Shown piece after piece: positions 6,758-11,668 of a stretch of 11,668 nucleotides of DNA. The DNA lies in NCBI GenBank assembly GCA_002407865.1, contig DHPI01000043.1, forward strand, positions 18,357-30,024, in the 5' to 3' direction. How positions within the stretch are numbered: position 1 is the first letter of the stretch; every line of letters begins with the position of its first letter. The notes below the pieces were generated by a model, which was not told the DNA's origin, ran no database searches, and saw only the letters and a list, made by a program, of their open reading frames with translations. This stretch comes from Spirochaetia bacterium UBA5368. Its GTDB lineage: Bacteria; Spirochaetota; UBA4802; UBA5368. Made by a program: the position numbers and the translations under genes.

Positions 6758-8329
6758 ATGAAAAGACTGTTTTCCACGATCAATACCTACTTTCTGCAAA
6801 AAATCGATAAAGACGATTTCGTTACGATAAAGAAGGGCCAGTTTATTTACATAATAGACTTTGTATTCATCTTTTTTATGGGGTTCATCACCCTGGCAGG
6901 GCTGTTCGGCTCGTTTGAACGCTTTATTGATACAATCAAGCTGACAATCCCCGTCAGCTTTGTCACCATCGCCAGCATCATTGCGATACGAAAAGGCAGG
7001 GTAATCACCAGCGCAAACATTATGGCAATAGGGGCGTGTATTTTGTCCGTTGTGGGCTTCCTTGCGCGCCCCCCCCACATCGCAGGCGTTTCTCTCGGCT
7101 ACTTTATGTACCTCGATGTCGTCTTTGCGACGCTGTTCTGTTCGCGGTTGCTTGCCTCGTCGATACTGGCGGTATTTTTGGGCGCGCATATCGGCTATTA
7201 CACGCTTATCGCGAAGGCTTCGGCCACGGGGATCATTGCGGAAACCGCCCGTACTACACTGATCAACGGAACGATATGCATGGCATGCATTTTCACGGCG
7301 TGTATTGCGGTCAACATGTTTCTCACCAGGGCCATCGAGATGGCGCGTGAGGAATCTGAAATCAGCAAAAAGCGTTACGCGTTTATCCACGACCTCCTCG
7401 GCACCATAAAAAATGTCTCTGAAAAACTCGCGGACTCCCTCGAGAGCAAAACCGAAATGATCGCGCAATTCACCGACAATGCGCAGAGCGAAGCCGCCAC
7501 GATGGAAGAGCTTTCATCGAGCGTGGAGGAGATATCCGCGAGCGCAAGCAGCGTGGGTGCGGCCACGCGCGAGCAAAACAACTCGATACGTCAGCTTATC
7601 GACAGCATCGAAGCGATGTCGCACTCATCCGGCATGATCGAAAAATACGCATCTGACCTCGAGGCCCATTTCAGCTCGCTGTATAAAATGGCGCAAAAGG
7701 GAGAATCATCGTCCGCAATCCTTAACGAGATCAACACGATGATCTCGTCGAATTCTGAAGAAATACTTTCGGTTGTCGGCATCATGGGAGATTTCTTCGA
7801 CAGGATCAACCTGCTGGCGCTCAACGCGACGATCGAGGCGGCCCGCGCCGGCGAGATGGGACGAGGGTTTGCCGTGGTCGCCGAAGAGATAGGCAAGCTT
7901 TCCGACAATTCGTCGCACGAGTTGAAACAGATAACCGCAATAATCCAGAAGAACCGCACTGACGCCGCCGAGGGCAACAGGGTCATCAGCGACATCATCG
8001 GTTTTATCGCCACATTAATGGCAAACATATCTCAGATTCAGCAGCAATCGCTCGCATCCTTTGAAGAGATCGCAAACCTTAAAAACCTGAAGACAGACAT
8101 GAACCTGAAGGCGGAAATCGTGCGCGAAAAATCCGAGTTGATCGAGCTATCCATGAAAGAACAGTCGGCGGCGCTTGACGACGTGGCGCGCTCCATCGAA
8201 GAAACCAGCCGCACCGTGCAGCAGAACGCGCAGAACAGCGAGCTGCTTCGCGATGACGTTACGGAGCTGACCGCCCTTTCTGAAAACCTTCTTGAGAAAC
8301 TCCATACTGGCGCAGATACGGAGTACTGA
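6758..8329 (+). CDS. Methyl-accepting chemotaxis protein with six membrane helices
   Basis: This chemoreceptor of 523 residues signals to CheA/CheW from the inner membrane. Six hydrophobic segments lie at roughly 29-50, 60-78, 86-104, 113-129, 131-151 and 166-189. Only short loops connect them, so there is no periplasmic ligand-binding domain. A HAMP domain is not evident between the last helix and the cytoplasmic coiled coil from about 200. The signalling hairpin tip is intact: [20 protein letters not shown] (351-370), then [16 protein letters not shown] (371-386). Flanking helices carry glutamate/alanine-rich methylation-type segments such as [16 protein letters not shown] (250-265) and [16 protein letters not shown] (478-493). 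No CheR-docking pentapeptide ends the protein. I chose the ATG at 6758 because AGG at 6747-6749 is well spaced; a GTG at 6749 would add three residues. It is divergent from the FliG-like gene. The stimulus may be membrane state or a small hydrophobic ligand (inference). Confidence 0.93.
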   Translation: MKRLFSTINTYFLQKIDKDDFVTIKKGQFIYIIDFVFIFFMGFITLAGLFGSFERFIDTIKLTIPVSFVTIASIIAIRKGRVITSANIMAIGACILSVVGFLARPPHIAGVSLGYFMYLDVVFATLFCSRLLASSILAVFLGAHIGYYTLIAKASATGIIAETARTTLINGTICMACIFTACIAVNMFLTRAIEMAREESEISKKRYAFIHDLLGTIKNVSEKLADSLESKTEMIAQFTDNAQSEAATMEELSSSVEEISASASSVGAATREQNNSIRQLIDSIEAMSHSSGMIEKYASDLEAHFSSLYKMAQKGESSSAILNEINTMISSNSEEILSVVGIMGDFFDRINLLALNATIEAARAGEMGRGFAVVAEEIGKLSDNSSHELKQITAIIQKNRTDAAEGNRVISDIIGFIATLMANISQIQQQSLASFEEIANLKNLKTDMNLKAEIVREKSELIELSMKEQSAALDDVARSIEETSRTVQQNAQNSELLRDDVTELTALSENLLEKLHTGADTEY

Positions 8330-8338
8330 ACCTGCCGG

Positions 8339-9145
8339 TCATTTCCCATGTATATGTTCGCCGATGGCCCGTATGCGCGCCATTTCTTCGCGCGCAAGCG
8401 GCCCGCGAACAAGCGCCTCTAATCCCCCTTCCATCTGCAATTCCGTCGAGGGCCCCATAAGACTCAGGTCAACGTGCGGATTGGACAGCACAAACCTGTA
8501 GCAATCGGACGCGGTCAGCGGCCTTTCACCACGGGGCATGCGTTTCGGGTCAAGCAGCCTCCGCCAGCAGGTGGCCGTATACACGGTTATGCCGGGCCGG
8601 TTCTCCTCGCGCAGAAACGGAAAGATTTCCGTTTCCGCGCCGGCATGCACCGCATTGTAGCGAACCATGAACACATCGACAGGCGAAGCATCATCGACCG
8701 CCATTGCGCCAAATGTCGCACGCCTGTGCCCCGACATGCCAATATGGCGTATGCGCCCCTTCTCTTTCAGTTTCAGCGCGGCATTGATCAGCCGCTTTGA
8801 CGGCATCGAGTTGTGCCATCCGAGTATCAGAATGTCGGCATAGTCCGCGCCAAGCTCTTTCAATCCCTTTTCCACCGAACGCGAGGCGAAAAATCCCGAA
8901 TGGTCGTACGTCTGCATGGCAATAACGATATTCTCACGGTCGGTAATAACGAGGTTTCTAAGGGCGTTCTCCATGCCCTCACGGCGCGGAGAGCTCCAGA
9001 GGAAATAATTGACGCCGAATTCGTAGTAGGCGCGCTCCACCGCTTTTGCGGAAATTCCATAGCCCGAGGCGATCCCCAGGCGCGACACTCGCATTCCGGT
9101 TTTTCCCAACAGCCGTTTTTCTTTAAAGGAATCTGACATATTCAT
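8339..9145 (-). CDS. Aldo/keto reductase-family protein lacking the catalytic tetrad
   Basis: This 268-residue TIM-barrel protein starts LLGKTGMRVSRLGIASGYG (12-30), the usual aldo/keto reductase (AKR) opening. It also has SVEKGLKELGADYADILIL (90-108) and LKEKGRIRHIGMSGH (126-140). The C-terminal blocks VYTATCWRRLLDP and LTASDCYRFVLSNPHVDLSL follow. Normal AKRs reduce carbonyls with NADPH using Asp, Tyr, Lys and His. Aligned by eye, those positions appear here as L49 (in NYFLWSS), R54, Q78 (IAMQTY) and G109 (LGWHN). It therefore probably belongs to a divergent subfamily that does not do standard ketone reduction. RRxGMENA and LGWHN look like its own conserved motifs. The start at 9145 is set by GGAGGTGA, 10 nt upstream after GGAGG. 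It is convergent with the chemoreceptor gene, with only nine bp between stops and no terminator visible. Confidence 0.9.
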   Translation of the reverse strand: MNMSDSFKEKRLLGKTGMRVSRLGIASGYGISAKAVERAYYEFGVNYFLWSSPRREGMENALRNLVITDRENIVIAMQTYDHSGFFASRSVEKGLKELGADYADILILGWHNSMPSKRLINAALKLKEKGRIRHIGMSGHRRATFGAMAVDDASPVDVFMVRYNAVHAGAETEIFPFLREENRPGITVYTATCWRRLLDPKRMPRGERPLTASDCYRFVLSNPHVDLSLMGPSTELQMEGGLEALVRGPLAREEMARIRAIGEHIHGK

Positions 9146-9153
9146 GGCGCTGT

Positions 9154-9160
9154 CACCTCC
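9154..9160 (-). promoter_or_regulatory. Strong Shine-Dalgarno of the aldo/keto reductase-like gene
   Basis: GGAGGTG on the minus strand matches the 16S anti-Shine-Dalgarno closely. It favours the first ATG at 9145 over a second ATG two codons later. Confidence 0.8.
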
Positions 9161-9215
9161 GGCATCAGCGTAATCAACAGCGACAGTGTAGCTCTTCCGC
9201 TCCGCAAAGTAAAGA

Positions 9216-9221
9216 AGTATA
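9216..9221 (-). promoter_or_regulatory. Candidate -10 element for the aldo/keto reductase-like gene
   Basis: TATACT on the minus strand lies inside AAGTATAGCG (9215-9224, plus strand). This is the mirror image of the -10-like element at 9280-9285. No matching -35 hexamer is visible. The leader would be about 60 nt. Confidence 0.35.
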
Positions 9222-9258
9222 GCGCTTCGTTATTCGTACGCCGAGGCTGACAAAATAT

Positions 9259-9285
9259 TTGTTTTTATCACTTACACGCTATACT
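9259..9285 (+). promoter_or_regulatory. Candidate promoter of the membrane microprotein
   Basis: TATACT (9280-9285) is a good -10. TTGTTT (9259-9264) is an acceptable -35 at 15 bp, slightly short, or TTTGTT at 16 bp. Transcription would start near 9292, just before the small gene. Confidence 0.4.
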
Positions 9286-9302
9286 TTGACAACAGCGCGG
9301 TG

Positions 9303-9413
9303 ATGCATATGAACAGGGAGCGAGTACAATCGATTGCGGGATTTATTCTTATTACCGCCCTGCTCTTCTCTATTATGAAGTGGGTACTGCCAAAATTCGG
9401 CATCCATACGTGA
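9303..9413 (+). CDS. 36-residue single-pass membrane microprotein
   Basis: The peptide is a short charged N-terminus (MHMNRERVQS), one hydrophobic helix IAGFILITALLFSIMKW (about 11-27), and a tail VLPKFGIHT. It would be a single-span inner-membrane peptide with a basic N-terminus. A second ATG at 9309 is better placed after GGTGAT (9299-9304), giving 34 residues. Support: a promoter-like TATACT just upstream and a Shine-Dalgarno-like sequence. It occupies a gap that otherwise has no gene. I do not recognise it. Small membrane peptides often bind larger membrane complexes or act in stress responses; nothing here says which. Confidence 0.5.
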   Translation: MHMNRERVQSIAGFILITALLFSIMKWVLPKFGIHT

Positions 9414-9425
9414 GTAAGCTCCATG

Positions 9426-9445
9426 TGTTCCCTGTACGAGGAACA
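9426..9445. terminator. Weak stem-loop between convergent genes
   Basis: TGTTCC (9426-9431) and GGAACA (9440-9445) form six-bp arms with an eight-nt loop. The element lies 12 bp after the microprotein stop and 18 bp beyond the end of the convergent lipoprotein gene. There is no T-tract on either side, so terminator function is doubtful. Confidence 0.25.
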
Positions 9446-9463
9446 GAAATAATCCGCGTCAGA

Positions 9464-10318
9464 TTACCCCGCCTTCTTTGACAGCTCACGTTCGTGCAGT
9501 GTTTTTCTTACCGCGTCGACAAACGCTTTAAATATTGAGCCGAAACGGGGAGATTCTTTCAGCATTTTCTCGGGATGGAACTGCGTGCCCAGAATGAACT
9601 GACTGCCCGTCCCCTCAATTGCCTCCACAAAGCCGTCAGCCGTACGCGCCGTGACAATAAATCCGCGCGCAAGGCGCTTCACACCCTGATGGTGATAGGT
9701 ATTTACGGCAACCGTTCCGCCGCCAAGCAATTTGCCCATGATGCTCTTCGTTTCAACGACCGCATCGTGATTGCACGAAACCGCGTGCTTATAGAATCCA
9801 AGGTTAATTTGATTCCGGTGGCGCACCGGCGCGTCTGTCGCATACTGCGATGGAATATCCTGATACAGCGATCCGCCGTAAAACACGTTCAGCATCTGGC
9901 AGCCACGGCAGATGCCGAGCACAGGGAGCCCCTGTTCGCGCGCATACCCCAGCACCGTGTATTCAAGCGCGTCAAGCTTCTCATCGACAGCCTCACAAGC
10001 CGCGTCGCGCACCTCACCGTAACGCGACGGTTCGATGTCGAATCCGCCCGGGATGAGTACGCCGTCAAGGGACGCAAGCTTTTGCCGCACCGCGGCCTGA
10101 TCATCGTTGACAAAAATACGCACCGCGTACGCGCCCTGCGCTTTTAGCGCTTCGATGTATTCGCCGTTGATATCGATGCCGCACTTCAGAAGCCGCGTCT
10201 GTATGGCCCCATAGGTAATGCCAACCGCCGGTTTTCCCGCAGGCCCGGAGGGAACCGAGCACGCGAGTGAAACGAACGCAAGTAAAATAAAAAACGTACT
10301 TTGAAGCGAACGTATCAT
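9464..10318 (-). CDS. Lipoprotein-type class I glutamine amidotransferase-like hydrolase (peptidase C26, PuuD-like)
   Basis: The 284-residue protein has a triad-type class I amidotransferase fold related to gamma-glutamyl-GABA hydrolase PuuD and gamma-glutamyl hydrolase. These enzymes cleave gamma-glutamyl amide bonds. The nucleophile is C137 in LGICRGCQMLNV, with H248 and E250 in GTQFHPEK. NTYHHQGVKRL (206-216) and GVLIPGGFDIEPSRYGE (86-102) are typical of the PuuD group. Unlike PuuD, it begins with a signal peptide, MIRSLQSTFFILLAFVSLAC. The cysteine at 20 lies in a relaxed lipobox (V-S-L-A-C), so it is probably exported and lipid-anchored. I chose the ATG at 10318 because GGGAGG (10329-10324) is five nt upstream. 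The ATG at 10333 precedes that site and would bury it in coding sequence. It lies 70 bp downstream of the next gene on the same strand. Family is confident; substrate unknown. Confidence 0.92.
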   Translation of the reverse strand: MIRSLQSTFFILLAFVSLACSVPSGPAGKPAVGITYGAIQTRLLKCGIDINGEYIEALKAQGAYAVRIFVNDDQAAVRQKLASLDGVLIPGGFDIEPSRYGEVRDAACEAVDEKLDALEYTVLGYAREQGLPVLGICRGCQMLNVFYGGSLYQDIPSQYATDAPVRHRNQINLGFYKHAVSCNHDAVVETKSIMGKLLGGGTVAVNTYHHQGVKRLARGFIVTARTADGFVEAIEGTGSQFILGTQFHPEKMLKESPRFGSIFKAFVDAVRKTLHERELSKKAG

Positions 10319-10388
10319 GAGCGCCTCCCGCATTTCAGCGCCGTAATCGCGTCAGAAAGCATCAGCCCGCGCGACACGGCACATCCGT

Positions 10389-11315
10389 TTATTTCTTTTT
10401 ACGTTTTTTCCCGTTGTCGGCGCGCTTAACAATAACATCCCCGATTCCGGCGATCCTCTCCGCAATGCGCTCCGCATTTATAATACCGCCTCGCTCGGCC
10501 GAGAACGCCATAAACGAGGTCAGCACCGGCGCAATCGAGGTGAAATATCCCGCATCATCCGCCGCCTTTGCCGGCATTATCTCAGTACAGCACTCCGCCG
10601 CGTGCAACACCGTCCAGTCTGACGGCATCAACAGAAAGTAGACATACATGTAATCGCCGAAATCGGTGATGATCGTCTCGGCGTTTTCTTTCTGGGCAAA
10701 ATCGAGCTTCATGTAGAACCGGCTTTTTTTAAACAACACGTACATGTCGGCTATCTGTCCCCGCACCACCGCGCGTGTTTCGTCGGAATAGTCGTCAGAA
10801 TCACCCTCGTAGCCGTAGTCCATCTCACTGAAAAGCAGGCAGTCGAGCACGGTTTTTATGTGCAGCAGGATCACCAGAAGGACTTCGTCGCGGACCGTGG
10901 CGCTGAAATCCTCCGGCCTGTCGACCACCAGGTTGATGAGAAATCCCATGAGCACCGGCTGCTCGCTATTGTCGATGATCAGACTGATAAGATCGAACTC
11001 GGGCTCGTTATCGTCGGCATCCATCTCCTCAATGAGGTCGATATTGATTGCAAGCCGCGCGTCGAGCGATTCTTCGTCGATTATACCGCCATCACCGATT
11101 GTTTCCTTTATTACATGCCATCCAATCGACACGAAATTCAGCATAAGGTTTCGTTCATCAAAATTCAGCTCGTCTTCCTCGACACTCATCAGATACTCAT
11201 AGACCGCCGGCTGCGCCTTGTGCATGGCGTTGACGATATATTTTAACGGCTCTTTCCTGTTCCCGCGAAGCTCTTCAAGCACCCTGTCTATGTCATGTTC
11301 CGATATAAGTTTCAT
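10389..11315 (-). CDS. Acidic helical protein of unknown function
   Basis: I do not recognise this 308-residue protein. It is soluble and largely helical. The middle is strongly acidic, with runs such as DLIEEMDADDNEPEFD (93-108) and EMDYGYEGDSDDYSDE (164-179). The C-terminal tail is basic (GKKRKKK, 302-308). Aromatic-rich stretches (DFGDYMYVYFLL, 218-229; YVLFKKSRFYMKLDF, 192-206) suggest a packed core. No signal peptide, catalytic motif or known domain stands out. The N-terminal part (LEELRGNRKEPLKYIVNAMH..PAVYEYL) looks like a small helical repeat. I start it at 11315, although the frame is open to an ATG at 11369: a TATAGT -10-like element at 11354-11349 would put transcription start between them. 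The Shine-Dalgarno there is weak (GGCGGA). It lies between the lipoprotein hydrolase and the metallo-hydrolase on the same strand and may be cotranscribed with either. Confidence 0.8.
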   Translation of the reverse strand: MKLISEHDIDRVLEELRGNRKEPLKYIVNAMHKAQPAVYEYLMSVEEDELNFDERNLMLNFVSIGWHVIKETIGDGGIIDEESLDARLAINIDLIEEMDADDNEPEFDLISLIIDNSEQPVLMGFLINLVVDRPEDFSATVRDEVLLVILLHIKTVLDCLLFSEMDYGYEGDSDDYSDETRAVVRGQIADMYVLFKKSRFYMKLDFAQKENAETIITDFGDYMYVYFLLMPSDWTVLHAAECCTEIMPAKAADDAGYFTSIAPVLTSFMAFSAERGGIINAERIAERIAGIGDVIVKRADNGKKRKKK

Positions 11316-11348
11316 GCGTCCGCCGTGAGCCCTTGTTTTTGATTCGCT

Positions 11349-11354
11349 ACTATA
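11349..11354 (-). promoter_or_regulatory. Candidate -10 element for the acidic unknown gene
   Basis: TATAGT on the minus strand would start transcription near 11340, about 25 nt before the ATG at 11315. A TTGACA occurs at 11385-11380, but the 25-bp spacing is too long for a normal promoter. The palindrome GTGCGCAC (11359-11366) lies between the two. Confidence 0.3.
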
Positions 11355-11429
11355 CAGTGTGCGCACCATTCGGCGCTTTTGTCAATACAGGTTTATAGTA
11401 ATTTGCGCGATTTTATGCACGGATGAGCG

Positions 11430-11668
11430 TCAGATTTTCATCGCGCGGCTGGAGGTATACCGGCTGGCAACATGGTAGCGCAACAACGCTCCCGTTATTG
11501 TGCGATGGGTGCGCAGCGCCAGCTCGGGCGTGTTGTTTTCTTCGGAAAGGTGCGCCAGGCACACCCAGCGCAGATGGCCATTCGATTCGGCAATCAGCTC
11601 GGCCGCCTCAATATTCGAAAGGTGGCCTCCCGGCCCGCTGATTCGCCGTTTTACGGGATACGGGTACC
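11430..11668 (-). CDS. MBL-fold metallo-hydrolase, YycJ/WalJ-like, C-terminal part (runs off right edge)
   Basis: The last 78 residues of a metallo-beta-lactamase-fold protein are present. YPYPVKRRISGPGGHLSN is followed by AAELIAE and then WVCLAHLSEENNTPELALRT. These match the C-terminal part of the YycJ/RNase Z-related group. The histidines in GHLSN and AHLSEENN are the expected metal-site ligands that complete the binuclear centre begun by HxHxDH upstream of the window. YycJ-type proteins are 5' to 3' exonuclease-like or linked to DNA repair and cell-wall regulation in Firmicutes; the exact role here is inferred. The protein ends SRYTSSRAMKI. The next gene on the strand starts 114 bp downstream. 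Confidence 0.88.
   Translation of the reverse strand, partial: YPYPVKRRISGPGGHLSNIEAAELIAESNGHLRWVCLAHLSEENNTPELALRTHRTITGALLRYHVASRYTSSRAMKI

Noticed and set aside
6731..7468. 245-codon minus-strand frame opposite the chemoreceptor
   Set aside because: Composition is a shadow of the chemoreceptor codons (rich in Arg, His, Asp, Cys) and it overlaps the receptor start and promoter leader.
11316..11369. 18-residue N-terminal extension of the acidic unknown protein
   Set aside because: It would start upstream of the likely transcription start and its sequence is unlike the rest of the protein.
11349..11385. TTGACA and TATAGT on the minus strand read as one promoter
   Set aside because: The spacer is 25 bp, well outside the 16-18 bp range.
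1..11668. Mobile element, CRISPR array, toxin-antitoxin or defence island
   Set aside because: No regularly spaced repeats, terminal inverted repeats, transposase or integrase motifs, or nuclease/antitoxin pairs were seen on either strand.

Overview
The window looks like bacterial chromosome of roughly balanced base composition with AT-rich gaps between divergent genes. The organism is probably a spirochaete or a close relative. Three things suggest this: a six-helix chemoreceptor of the type common in Leptospira-like genomes, a protein with a FliG-like end beside it, and a lipoprotein signal with a relaxed lipobox. No rRNA or marker gene is present, so this is an inference and not a strong one. 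There is no tRNA, rRNA, CRISPR array, transposase or phage gene. The window is mostly housekeeping and signalling genes with several unfamiliar ones.

Left part (1-4130): the minus strand carries the N-terminal half of glutaminyl-tRNA synthetase (glnS, running off the left edge), preceded upstream by a TM1586-type nitroreductase. Facing away from the nitroreductase, across a 255-bp AT-rich gap with two palindromes, is a long-chain acyl-CoA synthetase on the plus strand. It is followed by a stem-loop.

Middle part (4130-8340): a 36-residue lysine/alanine-rich microprotein has its own leader with two inverted repeats, an excellent Shine-Dalgarno sequence and a textbook bidirectional terminator. 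Convergent to it is a 672-residue minus-strand protein. Its C-terminus reads like the C-terminal domain of the flagellar switch protein FliG, and its N-terminal half has a CheX/CheC-like pattern. Divergent from this, across a promoter region with paired direct repeats, is a methyl-accepting chemotaxis protein with six membrane helices and no evident external sensor domain. The pair suggests a small chemotaxis or motility-linked locus.

Right part (8330-11668): an aldo/keto-reductase-fold protein lies on the minus strand, with all four catalytic tetrad positions apparently replaced. A 36-residue single-pass membrane microprotein is divergent from it. Three minus-strand genes follow: a lipoprotein version of the class I glutamine amidotransferase/peptidase C26 (PuuD-like) family, an unrecognised acidic helical protein, and the C-terminus of a YycJ-like metallo-beta-lactamase-fold hydrolase running off the right edge. 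The last three could be cotranscribed (gaps 70 and 114 bp). No obvious defence system or biosynthetic cluster is present. The best candidates for something undescribed are the CheX/FliG-like composite, the tetrad-less aldo/keto reductase and the two microproteins.
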